Assembly (NCBI GenBank): GCA_965197005.1
Contig: OZ239982.1
Span: forward strand, 248,001-312,000
DNA: 64,000 bases
Reading direction: 5' to 3'
Source: G965197005 sp965197005
Lineage (GTDB): Bacteria; Pseudomonadota; Gammaproteobacteria; Pseudomonadales; Oceanobacteraceae
The position numbers were made by a program, and so were the translations under genes. The notes under the pieces were generated by a model. The model saw only the letters and a list, made by a program, of their open reading frames with translations. It searched no databases and was not told the DNA's origin. Shown here in pieces: positions 45,399 through 53,747 of the stretch (positions within the stretch are counted from its first letter, which is position 1; each line of letters begins with the position of its first letter).

Positions 45399-45431
45399 GG
45401 TTGTATCCTCAAAAATGTTATTAATAGTTAA

Positions 45432-45761
45432 TTAGTGGGGTTTGACTAATGCCAGCCCTGTTTTATCTTTGATTTTCTTGCTGTTGATGCCATTGCTAAC
45501 CTGTGTGTAGCCCATTTTTTGTAATTGCTTTTTGGCTCTTAATGAGCGAATGCCGCTGGCACAATAAACGACAATAGGCTGGTCTTTGTCGGCAACCGCT
45601 TGGGTAATGGTGTCTGTAAGTGTGGATAAGGGAATACACAGTGCGCCTTTGATGATGCCTTTGGTTTGTTCTTGGGCTGTGCGCACGTCAATAAAAATGG
45701 CTTGAGTGCTGTAGTTATCAGCAGCTAATAGTTTATCTAGTAAGTTGGTCAAAAAAGACAT
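45432..45761 (-). CDS. Rhodanese-domain sulfurtransferase
   Basis: 109 residues, single rhodanese domain. Catalytic Cys in VVYCASGIRS, preceded by IFIDVRTAQEQTKGIIKGA. Transfers sulfane sulfur, often persulfide handling or thiosulfate. A 7-1-7 bp palindrome lies about 30 bp upstream of the start, likely the regulator's operator. Same strand as the CMD gene; divergent from the ArsR-type gene. Confidence 0.88.
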   Translation of the reverse strand: MSFLTNLLDKLLAADNYSTQAIFIDVRTAQEQTKGIIKGALCIPLSTLTDTITQAVADKDQPIVVYCASGIRSLRAKKQLQKMGYTQVSNGINSKKIKDKTGLALVKPH

Positions 45762-45792
45762 GTCAAAGGCTCTTTAAAAGTTATTTACTTTA

Positions 45793-45807
45793 TTATATTG
45801 AATATAA
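45793..45807 (+). promoter_or_regulatory. Palindromic candidate operator for the ArsR/BigR-type regulator
   Basis: TTATATT-G-AATATAA, a perfect 7-bp inverted repeat with a one-base centre, in the 301-bp divergent intergenic region. Related AT-rich motifs occur at about 45905 (TTATATTATT) and 46019-46030 (ATAATATAAT), the latter just before the regulator gene. BigR/ArsR family members bind AT-rich palindromes; assignment to this regulator is inferred. Confidence 0.45.
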
Positions 45808-46062
45808 AAGAGCAATATAAATCAATTTATTTGTAAAAAACAGTCCTTATTCTTGGTATTATGTTAAAAAATATTTTTATTTTTTTGCTTTCTGATTGTA
45901 TACCTTATATTATTCGTGGGTACAAATTTTACATCTGGTTTGCAACGGGTAATCATTTGTAATTCTGAAGTAATGTATTGTATTTAAAGAATAAACTCGT
46001 TCCTTTTGGCTTTATTTTTATAATATAATACGGCAACCTAAATACAAGAGTGAAAATAATAT

Positions 46063-46389
46063 ATGAACAATGAAACTGTAGCTGACAAGCTACCTAAAAT
46101 TGACATGCGTACCATGCGTTTACCTGCAAAAGAGGCAAGTTTATTGCTTAAATCCATGTCCCACCCTGATCGTTTGATGTTGCTTTGCCAACTTACTCAA
46201 GGCGAGTTTTGTGTAGGTGAGCTGGAAGAGAAAGTCGGCCTAGCTCAGCCTAGCTTATCGCAACAGCTAGGTGTGCTTAGAAGGGAGGGTGTGGTTAAAA
46301 CACGCAAAAATAGTAAGCAGGTGTACTACTCAATTGCAGATGATAATGCGCTGGCTGTTTTAGTTCTATTGTACGAACGTTTTTGTTAG
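46063..46389 (+). CDS. ArsR-family transcriptional regulator, BigR/SqrR-like
   Basis: 108-residue winged-helix repressor (LLKSMSHPDRLMLLCQLTQGEFCVGEL...GLAQPSLSQQLGVLRREG). Cys42 and the C-terminal Cys108 occupy the positions of the redox cysteines of BigR (42/108) and SqrR, which form a di- or tetrasulfide bridge with reactive sulfur. The divergent rhodanese and AhpD-like genes are typical targets. Metal-site residues of arsenic sensors are not obvious. Confidence 0.82.
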   Translation: MNNETVADKLPKIDMRTMRLPAKEASLLLKSMSHPDRLMLLCQLTQGEFCVGELEEKVGLAQPSLSQQLGVLRREGVVKTRKNSKQVYYSIADDNALAVLVLLYERFC

Positions 46390-46431
46390 TCTCATTTATA
46401 AAAAATTTATTTTAAATTAATTATCCTATTT

Positions 46432-46463
46432 ATCCTTTATCTTAATTAAGATAAGGGATTTTT
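46432..46463 (+). terminator. Terminator after the ArsR-type gene
   Basis: Long hairpin: ATCCTTTATCTTAA (46432-46445) with TTAAGATAAGGGAT (46446-46459), one wobble, then TTTTT. The remaining gap up to gatC holds only a promoter. Confidence 0.7.
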
Positions 46464-46553
46464 GCGTTTGTAAATTTGTTTTTTTGCTGGTGGTAAACTG
46501 TCTGTGCAATTAAGCATCATCAGAAGTAGGTGGTTTGTTGCTAAAAATAGGTT

Positions 46554-46582
46554 TTGTCATGCTCAAACTCTATTTTTATGTT
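46554..46582 (+). promoter_or_regulatory. Sigma70 promoter for gatCAB
   Basis: TTGTCA (46554-46559), 17-bp spacer, TATGTT (46577-46582), about 45 bp before the gatC ATG. Confidence 0.5.
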
Positions 46583-46627
46583 ACCCTTTGGGCTTGAATT
46601 TATTTATGTAAATATTGTGAACCAACT

Positions 46628-46909
46628 ATGAAAGCAGAACAAATTATTAATATTGCTCATTTAAGCAAGCTGGGGTTGAGCGCTAGCGAGGCAAATGCAT
46701 ATACCCAAGATTTAAGTCGTATTTTGGATATGGTCAATAGCCTATCACAGGTCGATACCAGCAATATTGTACCAATGGCACATCCTCTTGATGCCACTCA
46801 AAGACTGCGGGCAGATGAAGTAACTGAGACAGATCAGCATGCTCATTTTCAGCGCATAGCGCCTGCCACTGAGGACGCACATTATCTTGTTCCTAAAGTC
46901 GTCGATTAA
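46628..46909 (+). CDS. gatC: Asp-tRNA(Asn)/Glu-tRNA(Gln) amidotransferase subunit C
   Basis: 93-residue GatC, opening IINIAHLSKLGLSASEANAYTQDLSRIL and holding the proline/histidine turn MAHPLDATQRLRADEVTE. It wraps around GatA and stabilises its contact with GatB. First gene of gatC-gatA-gatB with spacers of 16 and 41 bp. Presence of GatCAB implies that one or both of Asn-tRNA and Gln-tRNA are formed by transamidation. Confidence 0.93.
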   Translation: MKAEQIINIAHLSKLGLSASEANAYTQDLSRILDMVNSLSQVDTSNIVPMAHPLDATQRLRADEVTETDQHAHFQRIAPATEDAHYLVPKVVD

Positions 46910-46925
46910 TTTTTAGAGAATTTTT

Positions 46926-48380
46926 ATGCACAACAAAACCCTAACTGAAATCAGCCAAGATTTAGCTGTAGGCAATTACAGTAGTGTTGAGATTACTCAG
47001 CATTTTTTAACTCGCATTAAAACACTTGATAAGAAATATAATAGTTTTATTACGCTCTGCGAAGATGCAGCATTAACGCAGGCAGCACAAGCAGATGAAT
47101 TGCGTGCAAAAGGACAATTTACTGCACTAACAGGCGTGCCTATTGCACATAAAGATATTTTTTGTACGCAAGGAGTATTAACCACTTGCGGCTCTAAAAT
47201 GTTGCATAATTTTATCTCTCCATACGATGCAACTTTGGTTACAAAGTATCAGCAAGCAGGGGTTGTCATGCTGGGCAAAACCAATATGGACGAATTTGCT
47301 ATGGGCTCTTCAAATGAAACCTCTTATTATGGAAAAGTGCATAACCCTTGGGATTTAGAGCGTGTTCCTGGTGGTTCTTCTGGTGGTTCTGCTGCGGCTG
47401 TTGCCGCTCGTCTTACACCTGCTGCTACAGCTACTGATACCGGTGGTTCAATTCGACAACCTGCTGCGTTATGTGGAATAACAGGTTTAAAACCGACTTA
47501 TGGGCGTGTTTCTCGTTTTGGTATGATTGCTTTCGCATCAAGTCTTGACCAAGCAGGCAGCATGACACAAACCGCTGAAGATGCTGCTTTAATGTTAAAT
47601 TATATGGCAGGTTTTGATGCTAAAGATTCTACCAGTGTTAATGAGCCAGTTGAAGACTATTGTGCTCATTTACAGCAACCACTTAAAGGCTTACGCATAG
47701 GCTTGCCTAAAGAATATTTTCCTGAAAGCCTAGATGCGAACATGCAACAAAAAGTAATAGATGCAGTTAAAGAATATGAAAAATTAGGTGCAACAATTGT
47801 AGATATTAGCTTGCCAAATACAGCACTTAGTGTCCCTGTTTATTATGTCATTGCGCCTGCTGAATGTTCAGCTAACCTATCTCGCTTTGACGGCGTGCGT
47901 TTTGGCTATCGTTGTGAAAATCCCAAAGATATTGAAGATCTTTATAGCCGTTCCCGTTCGCAAGGGTTTGGTAATGAGGTTAAGCGGCGCATTATGATGG
48001 GGACGTATGTGCTATCTACAGGTTTTTATGATGCTTATTATAAGCAAGCACAACAGGTTAGGCGCTTAATTAAGCAAGATTTTGTCGAGGCCTTTAAGCA
48101 AGTAGATGTGATTTTAAGTCCTACTTCGCCGACACCTGCCTTTAAATTTGGCTCCAAAGGAGATGACCCTGTTGCCATGTATTTAGAAGATATTTTTACC
48201 ATTGCAACCAATCTTGCAGGTTTGCCTGGCATGTCTGTACCCTGTGGACTAATTAATGGTTTGCCTGTAGGTATGCAACTGATTGGTAATTATTTTGCAG
48301 AAAGCAAACTGCTTAATGTGGCACATCAATTTCAACAAGTTACCGACTGGCACACCCAAATGCCAACGGATATTGAATAA
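46926..48380 (+). CDS. gatA: Amidotransferase subunit A (glutaminase)
   Basis: 484-residue amidase-signature protein. The catalytic triad appears as Lys76 (PIAHKDIF), cis-Ser151 (PGGSSGGSAAAVAA) and nucleophile Ser175 (TDTGGSIRQPA). It releases ammonia from Gln or Asn, which is tunnelled to GatB. Typical length; central gene of gatCAB. Confidence 0.96.
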   Translation: MHNKTLTEISQDLAVGNYSSVEITQHFLTRIKTLDKKYNSFITLCEDAALTQAAQADELRAKGQFTALTGVPIAHKDIFCTQGVLTTCGSKMLHNFISPYDATLVTKYQQAGVVMLGKTNMDEFAMGSSNETSYYGKVHNPWDLERVPGGSSGGSAAAVAARLTPAATATDTGGSIRQPAALCGITGLKPTYGRVSRFGMIAFASSLDQAGSMTQTAEDAALMLNYMAGFDAKDSTSVNEPVEDYCAHLQQPLKGLRIGLPKEYFPESLDANMQQKVIDAVKEYEKLGATIVDISLPNTALSVPVYYVIAPAECSANLSRFDGVRFGYRCENPKDIEDLYSRSRSQGFGNEVKRRIMMGTYVLSTGFYDAYYKQAQQVRRLIKQDFVEAFKQVDVILSPTSPTPAFKFGSKGDDPVAMYLEDIFTIATNLAGLPGMSVPCGLINGLPVGMQLIGNYFAESKLLNVAHQFQQVTDWHTQMPTDIE

Positions 48381-48421
48381 ATAACTATTTGATTAATAAA
48401 GATATAAAGTAGGAAATAATC

Positions 48422-49867
48422 ATGCAGTGGGATATTGTTATCGGGCTAGAAATTCATGCACAATTAGCCAGCAAGAGTAAAATTTTTTCAGGAGCCGCCA
48501 CCGCTTATGGCGCACCTGCTAATAGTCAGGCTTGTGCGGTTGACTTGGGATTGCCAGGAGTGCTTCCTGTTTTTAATCAAGAAGTACTCAAAATGGCAGT
48601 TATGTTTGGGTTGGCTATTGAAGGAAAAATTCATCATCGCAGCGTTTTTGACCGTAAAAATTACTTCTATCCAGACTTGCCCAAGGGTTATCAAACCACA
48701 CAGCTACATCACCCCATTGTTGAATTTGGACATTTAGACATAGAGCTTGAAAGTGGTGAGAGCAAGCGCATTAATATTACCCGCGCTCATCTAGAAGAAG
48801 ATGCAGGCAAGTCTGTACATGATGGGTTTGGTGATTACTCTGGTATTGATTTAAATCGAGCAGGCACACCTTTAATTGAAATTGTCTCAGAACCTGAAAT
48901 GCAAAGTGCTAAAGAAGCCTCCGCTTACTTTAGAAAAATGCACAGCATTGTTACGGCATTAGGCATTTGTGATGGGGATTTATCTCAAGGCTCTATGCGC
49001 TGTGATTGCAATATTTCTCTTAAGCCAAAAGGTACAACGGAACTAGGTACGCGTACCGAGCTTAAAAACATCAACTCTTTTAGAAATGTAGAGCGGGCTA
49101 TTGATGCAGAAATTGCACGGCAAATGGATATATTAGAAGATGGTGGCAAAATTATTCAACAAACCCGCCTGTATGATGCTGATAAAAATGAAACCAGACC
49201 CATGCGTTCAAAAGAGGTGGAAAATGATTATCGCTATTTTCCTTGCCCTGATTTATTGCCAGTTATTATTGACGATGAATATATAGAACAAGTACGCCAA
49301 CAGCTACCTGAGTTGCCCCAAGCTAAGCGACAACGGTTTATAGAGGACTTTAATTTAAGTGCCGCTGATGCCAGTCAACTCACTGCCAATACACAAATGG
49401 CCGCCTATTTTGAGCAGGCCGCTGGCATTTCTAAAGACTATAAGTTAACTGCTAATTGGGTTATGGGTGAGCTGTCTGCGGCGCTTAATCGTGCTGAATT
49501 AAGCATTCAACAAAGTCCTGTTAGTGCGGTACAGCTAGGTGAAATTTTAGCATTCATCAAGCAAGACAGGCTTAATAATGGTAGTGCAAAAACACTATTG
49601 CAAGCATTGTTTAATGGCAAACAAGGGAGTATAGATGGCTTGATTGCGGAGTTAGGCTTAGCTCAAACCTCAGATACTGGAGCGATTAATGCCCTTATTG
49701 AATCAGTATTAGCAGAAAACCCTAAGCTGGTTGAAGCCTATTTGAACACCCCTGAAGATAAGCGTGCCAAAGCACTAGGGCCTTTTATTGGTAAAGTGAG
49801 AGCAAAAGATAAAGGCGCTAACCCCAAGGTAGTGACCGATGCACTTAAACAAGCTCTAAATAAATAG
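48422..49867 (+). CDS. gatB: Amidotransferase subunit B
   Basis: 481 residues. N-terminal GatB domain phosphorylates and amidates the acyl group on misacylated tRNA (WDIVIGLEIHAQL, DRKNYFYPDLPKGYQ, HLEEDAGKSVHD, LNRAGTPLIEIVSEPE) and a C-terminal YqeY-like helical tail (about 330-481) grips the tRNA. Last gene of the operon; the 302-bp downstream gap holds a promoter/hairpin for the next gene. Confidence 0.96.
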   Translation: MQWDIVIGLEIHAQLASKSKIFSGAATAYGAPANSQACAVDLGLPGVLPVFNQEVLKMAVMFGLAIEGKIHHRSVFDRKNYFYPDLPKGYQTTQLHHPIVEFGHLDIELESGESKRINITRAHLEEDAGKSVHDGFGDYSGIDLNRAGTPLIEIVSEPEMQSAKEASAYFRKMHSIVTALGICDGDLSQGSMRCDCNISLKPKGTTELGTRTELKNINSFRNVERAIDAEIARQMDILEDGGKIIQQTRLYDADKNETRPMRSKEVENDYRYFPCPDLLPVIIDDEYIEQVRQQLPELPQAKRQRFIEDFNLSAADASQLTANTQMAAYFEQAAGISKDYKLTANWVMGELSAALNRAELSIQQSPVSAVQLGEILAFIKQDRLNNGSAKTLLQALFNGKQGSIDGLIAELGLAQTSDTGAINALIESVLAENPKLVEAYLNTPEDKRAKALGPFIGKVRAKDKGANPKVVTDALKQALNK

Positions 49868-50053
49868 AGCTTGTCTTTAGTTAAAAACTAATTGTCATTT
49901 AAGCAGCATATTCATGTTGCTATCTCCATTTAAAACTTAGATTGATGCAATCTATCCCTAGGGAGCATCTAGCGTGTCTTCTTTGTTATCTGCAACTTTA
50001 TTAGCAGTTAAGAAGCGTTTTTTACCCCTAAGTAAACAAGTGTTAATTTTTTG

Positions 50054-50082
50054 TTGACATAGGTTTTTTTTGTCTATATTAT
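50054..50082 (+). promoter_or_regulatory. Strong sigma70 promoter before the C-terminal-tail surface protein
   Basis: TTGACA (50054-50059), 17-bp spacer, TATTAT (50077-50082). Predicted start about 50089, so a self-complementary hairpin (50097-50122) would form at the extreme 5' end of the RNA. The rest of the gap from the gatB stop shows nothing recognised. Confidence 0.6.
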
Positions 50083-50096
50083 TTACGCACTGTTAC

Positions 50097-50122
50097 AAAA
50101 AAGAGAGTTTAATCTCTTTTTT
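50097..50122 (+). promoter_or_regulatory. 5'-leader hairpin (attenuator-like or stabilising)
   Basis: Stem AAAAAAGAGA (50097-50106) with TCTCTTTTTT (50113-50122), loop GTTTAA. It has a terminator-like U tail but begins only about 8 nt after the predicted start and precedes the gene by about 48 bp, so it may be an attenuator or a 5' stabilising hairpin. Function is not shown. Confidence 0.45.
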
Positions 50123-50169
50123 GTATCAAAATTAATTTATTTTTACATAATGACATACAGCTTAGGAGC

Positions 50170-51585
50170 ATGATGATGAATAACCTTAAAAAACTACTAA
50201 TTATTACGGCCTTAACACAAGCAGCCAATGTACTTGCCTATGAAGAAGGCTTTGAAGGTAGCAACTTACCTGCTAACTGGGATACGCCAGTAGAGTGGTT
50301 ATCTACAGTTGCCAGTAAAAATGGCATTGCATCAACTAAAGATGGTGCTTTTATTATTACCGCATCGCCAAAGCAAGGTCTTAAAGCCTTTTCTGGTAAA
50401 ACTGCATTATTTTCAAATATTGAAAAAAAATGGAATAAAAATGCAACAAAAACAGGTATTCAATCGCCAAGTTACTATTTAACTCGTGAATCTGATTTAA
50501 GTTTTCAAATTTTTGTTAGCTACAAAGGTAAAAAAGGAAGCGAGAAACATCTAAATGCAGAATACAGCGTAGATGGTGGACAAAACTGGAAAGCAATTAG
50601 CGCACTAAAAACCATTGCTTTAACTGAAACTGGTAGCTGGAAAAAAGTAACACTTAAAAAATTAGCAGCAGGTTCAAAAGTGGCTGTCCGTTTTGCTGCT
50701 TATACAGTGAATAGCTTTGCCAATGCTGAAAATATTAAAGTGGGCATTGATGAATTTAAAATCACACCTACCGATGGCAGTTTATATAAAAATTTAGCCA
50801 CTAATTTAGCACAGGCTCAAATTTATAAGGGCACTACCAATACCAGCCCAACGCAAGCGGCAACAAGAGGTGGTTTGCCAGTAAGCTCAGCAATTAGCCA
50901 TACGTTTAATCAAGCTGCCAGCAGTAGTGTGCATAACAAAGTATCCTTTGTAACTGAATTTAATACAGGAGGCGATGGCGATTTAAGTCTTAAACAGTGT
51001 GAATTAAAAATTAAAGTTGCCAGCTTTGATGACTCTTTGATTGTAAAAAAAGAGAATAAAATCGTCTTTCAGTTTTTACAAAAACACTACGAGAAAAACG
51101 CCAAAATCAATGCCTTGCGTGGCTCTCAATGGCAACCTTGGAAAACCAAAGAAGCAGGCAACCCTGAACTGGTCTTTAACAATGAAGGTACTCAGCTTTG
51201 GGTAACCAATAAAAGTGGCTCACGTGTAAATATTTTGCCTTTGCTGGACGTTAATATTACTGACTATGTAGCTAAAAAAGGTATATTTAATTGTCAAAGT
51301 GGTTCAAAAACACAATGGGAATTAGAAGTTGCGAATACTGAAAAAGGAGATACAGTAAAAGAAAAAGTTGATGTGCAACTTGCCATTTATGCTGATCGTA
51401 ATAATACCAGCACAGGTGTAACACCTACGAATGGCAATCAAGGTGCGCCTTCAAGTGCCAGTGCTAGTGCCAGTGCTAATAATAGTCCAGTAAAAACGGG
51501 TGTTAATGGTGTGGGTAGCTTGAATGCACTACATTTATTGCTTATGTTTGCAGGGCTACTTGGATTAAGAAAGCGCAGTAAATAA
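50170..51585 (+). CDS. Secreted choice-of-anchor J-type protein with C-terminal sorting-like tail
   Basis: 471 residues. Signal peptide ends NVLAYEEG. A jelly-roll domain of the choice-of-anchor J type (about 24-200, with EEGFEGSNLPANWDTP, and WKKVTL...VAVRFAAY) is followed by a beta-rich region. A low-complexity Ser/Ala linker (about 425-445) leads to GVGSLNALHLLLMFAGLLGLRKRSK: a Gly/Ser entry, one hydrophobic helix and a basic end, the form of GlyGly-CTERM or PEP-CTERM sorting tails. TAGGAG lies 7-9 bases upstream of the ATG cluster. The sorting enzyme is not in the window. Confidence 0.72.
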   Translation: MMMNNLKKLLIITALTQAANVLAYEEGFEGSNLPANWDTPVEWLSTVASKNGIASTKDGAFIITASPKQGLKAFSGKTALFSNIEKKWNKNATKTGIQSPSYYLTRESDLSFQIFVSYKGKKGSEKHLNAEYSVDGGQNWKAISALKTIALTETGSWKKVTLKKLAAGSKVAVRFAAYTVNSFANAENIKVGIDEFKITPTDGSLYKNLATNLAQAQIYKGTTNTSPTQAATRGGLPVSSAISHTFNQAASSSVHNKVSFVTEFNTGGDGDLSLKQCELKIKVASFDDSLIVKKENKIVFQFLQKHYEKNAKINALRGSQWQPWKTKEAGNPELVFNNEGTQLWVTNKSGSRVNILPLLDVNITDYVAKKGIFNCQSGSKTQWELEVANTEKGDTVKEKVDVQLAIYADRNNTSTGVTPTNGNQGAPSSASASASANNSPVKTGVNGVGSLNALHLLLMFAGLLGLRKRSK

Positions 51586-51609
51586 ACTATTTATTTTACA
51601 GTAAATATC

Positions 51610-51641
51610 AAAATCCCTACTTTTTGTAGGGATTTTTGTAT
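51610..51641 (+). terminator. Terminator after the surface protein gene
   Basis: Stem AAAATCCCTAC (51610-51620) with GTAGGGATTTT (51626-51636), loop TTTTT, U-rich tail. Confidence 0.85.
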
Positions 51642-51720
51642 GTTAGTATCTTGGTTTGTAATAAATTGGCTGTAACTTACATTATAAAAACAATAAAGCC
51701 CTGATATTAAGGAATACAAA

Positions 51721-52095
51721 ATGAAAAAAGAGGCATACCAGCAAGAGCTTGAGAGACTGCATCTTAAAAAGCAATCAATAGAAGAGCAGATAGATAACCT
51801 AAGAGAAGACTATATCAATGCCCACCGACGTTTCCAAAATGGGCAAAGGGTTATGATGACTATTCCCCAACAGGAGCGCATGGTAGGCAGTTTACGTACG
51901 GGCTATAACAAAAAAATCATTCCCGAACAGATTAAATTTTACTATATAGCAGGCTATACCTTAGGAGGGCAGCTTGATGTTGTACCTATTTTGGCGCAAG
52001 CAAAGCCTGATAATAGTATGGGTAAGAGCCATTACATCTCTTCAGAAACAGATGCGCAGCTACAAAGCGCGCCTCTTGAAAATGAAAGTGCATAG
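51721..52095 (+). CDS. Hypothetical coiled-coil protein
   Basis: 124 residues, N-terminal coiled coil (about 1-40; heptad-like LERLHLKKQSIEEQIDNLRED), then a globular part (GYNKKIIPEQIKFYYIAGYTLGGQLDVVPILAQAK). No signal peptide and no family recognised. It has its own upstream gap and AAGGAATAC 5' sequence for initiation. Single gene between a terminator and the rpmB leader. Confidence 0.6.
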   Translation: MKKEAYQQELERLHLKKQSIEEQIDNLREDYINAHRRFQNGQRVMMTIPQQERMVGSLRTGYNKKIIPEQIKFYYIAGYTLGGQLDVVPILAQAKPDNSMGKSHYISSETDAQLQSAPLENESA

Positions 52096-52294
52096 TTACT
52101 TACGGATAACTGACTTGCTTAATTAGTGGTGACATTCTTATTTTTATTGGCTTGGCTGCTTTTTTTAACGGCAAATCAGTTATGATTATTTGACATAGGT
52201 AAGCTATTTTAAAAGTAATATTGAATTGCAAAAGCACAAAGCTGCAAAAAAGTGATTAGTATCGCAGCAATTTCAGCTTTTATAAAAGTAATCC

Positions 52295-52323
52295 TTGCTT
52301 TAAAGTGCTTTTTTAGGTATAAA
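52295..52323 (+). promoter_or_regulatory. Promoter for rpmB-rpmG
   Basis: TTGCTT (52295-52300), 17-bp spacer, TATAAA (52318-52323), about 100 nt before rpmB. The gap 52096-52425 contains otherwise AT-rich sequence with no gene; a TTGACA near 52190 has no well-spaced -10. Confidence 0.5.
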
Positions 52324-52425
52324 GTGCGACTCATTTTTTACTACTGCTGAAGCCAATAAATATTGGTCTGCACTATTTGGCAGTGTGATTAACTCAAACT
52401 AACAAATTTAACAGAGGCAACCAAT

Positions 52426-52662
52426 ATGTCTAAGGTTTGTCAGGTAACTGGAAAGCGTCCTGTTACAGGTAACAATGTTTCACACTCAAACATTAAATCT
52501 AAACGCCGCTTTTTACCTAATTTACAACACCACCGTTTTTGGGTGGAAGATGAAAAACGTTTTGTCCGTTTGCGTGTATCCGCTAAAGGTATGCGTATTA
52601 TTGATAAAAAAGGTATTAATACTGTGCTTGCAGAAATGCGTGCACGTGGCGAAAAGGTATAA
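52426..52662 (+). CDS. rpmB: 50S ribosomal protein L28
   Basis: 78 residues, the standard gammaproteobacterial form (MSKVCQVTGKRPVTGNNVSHSNIKSKR...). It lacks the zinc cysteine set, as does the L33 that follows. Operon rpmB-rpmG; spacing 9 bp. Confidence 0.97.
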   Translation: MSKVCQVTGKRPVTGNNVSHSNIKSKRRFLPNLQHHRFWVEDEKRFVRLRVSAKGMRIIDKKGINTVLAEMRARGEKV

Positions 52663-52671
52663 GGAGGGCTT

Positions 52672-52830
52672 ATGGCTCGTGATAAAATTCGTTTAGTTTC
52701 CAGTGCTGGAACTGGTCACTTTTACACCACTGATAAAAACAAACGCACCATGCCTGAGAAAATGGAGATTAAGAAATTTGATCCTGTTGTACGCAAGCAT
52801 GTTGCTTATAAAGAAGCAAAAATTAAATAA
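52672..52830 (+). CDS. rpmG: 50S ribosomal protein L33
   Basis: 52-residue short gene, clear from MARDKIRLVSSAGTGHFYTT, KRTMPEKMEIKKFDP and VAYKEAKIK. AAGGAGGG eight bases upstream is a strong ribosome binding site. The zinc CxxC motifs are absent (C-minus type). Ends at a terminator. Confidence 0.97.
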   Translation: MARDKIRLVSSAGTGHFYTTDKNKRTMPEKMEIKKFDPVVRKHVAYKEAKIK

Positions 52831-52834
52831 TTAA

Positions 52835-52860
52835 AAAACCCAGCTAGTCTGGGTTTTATT
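52835..52860 (+). terminator. Terminator after rpmG
   Basis: Stem AAAACCCAG (52835-52843) with CTGGGTTTT (52849-52857), loop CTAGT, T-rich tail. mutM begins 12 bp later, so mutM is probably transcribed by read-through or its own weak promoter. Confidence 0.85.
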
Positions 52861-52871
52861 TTACCTATCTT

Positions 52872-53681
52872 ATGCCAGAGCTACCAGAAGTTGAAACCAC
52901 CAAACGTGGCATTAGTCCCTATCTTGAACAGCAGCGTATAACAGAAATAGACCTCTATCAGCCACGCTTACGCTGGCCTGTCAGTGATGAAATTTTAACT
53001 TTACAAGGACAAATCATTCGCCATATTGAGCGGCGTGGTAAGTACATTATTGTGCATACTGCAATTGGGAGTGCAGTTTGGCATTTAGGTATGTCAGGTT
53101 CTTTGCGCCTATGTGAGCGTTACGAGCCACTAAAAAAGCATGATCATATTCAATGGCAACTAGATAATGGTTGGCAGCTTAGGTACCACGATCCTCGTCG
53201 TTTTGGCTGTTTGTTATTTCAAGCACCTAATCAATCTTTAAAGGTGCTTTCAAGTTTAGGGCTAGAGCCACTAACTGATGAATTTAATGCCGCTTATTTG
53301 TATGCTAAAAGTCGCCATACAACAAAGCCCATTAAGGCTTTTATAATGGATTCTAAAATTGTGGTTGGGGTAGGTAATATTTATGCCAGTGAAAGTTTAT
53401 TTAAAGCAGGCATTAATCCCAATAGGGCGGCCAAAAATATCAGCTTGAAACGCTTTTCTTGTTTAGTAGAAGAAATCAAACAGGTACTAATACAGGCCAT
53501 AAAACAAGGCGGCACGACATTACGTGATTTTACTAATGCAGATGGTAAACCAGGTTATTTTAAGCAACAACTGAGTGTTTATGGGCGAGTAGGGCAAGAG
53601 TGTCCTCGTTGTAATGCAATAATCAAGAGCAAACAAATAGGGCAGCGTAACAGCTTTTACTGCACGCAGTGCCAAAAGTAA
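52872..53681 (+). CDS. mutM: Formamidopyrimidine-DNA glycosylase (Fpg/MutM)
   Basis: 269 residues. Pro2-Glu3 catalytic start (MPELPEVET), H2TH domain (about 140-220, VVGVGNIYASESLFKAGINP) and a C-terminal zinc finger (CPRCNAIIKSKQ...FYCTQC). Removes oxidised purines such as 8-oxoG and cuts at the AP site. Length and Pro2 start are normal. Confidence 0.96.
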   Translation: MPELPEVETTKRGISPYLEQQRITEIDLYQPRLRWPVSDEILTLQGQIIRHIERRGKYIIVHTAIGSAVWHLGMSGSLRLCERYEPLKKHDHIQWQLDNGWQLRYHDPRRFGCLLFQAPNQSLKVLSSLGLEPLTDEFNAAYLYAKSRHTTKPIKAFIMDSKIVVGVGNIYASESLFKAGINPNRAAKNISLKRFSCLVEEIKQVLIQAIKQGGTTLRDFTNADGKPGYFKQQLSVYGRVGQECPRCNAIIKSKQIGQRNSFYCTQCQK

Positions 53682-53747
53682 AATGTAGCAAAAATATAAA
53701 ATGGGCTTATAATCTACAAATGTTCTTCAAATTCAAAGGAAAATAGC

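Noticed and set aside
50097..50122. Terminator of gatB
   Set aside because: It lies 230 bp after gatB and beyond a strong promoter of the next gene, so it is better read as a leader hairpin.
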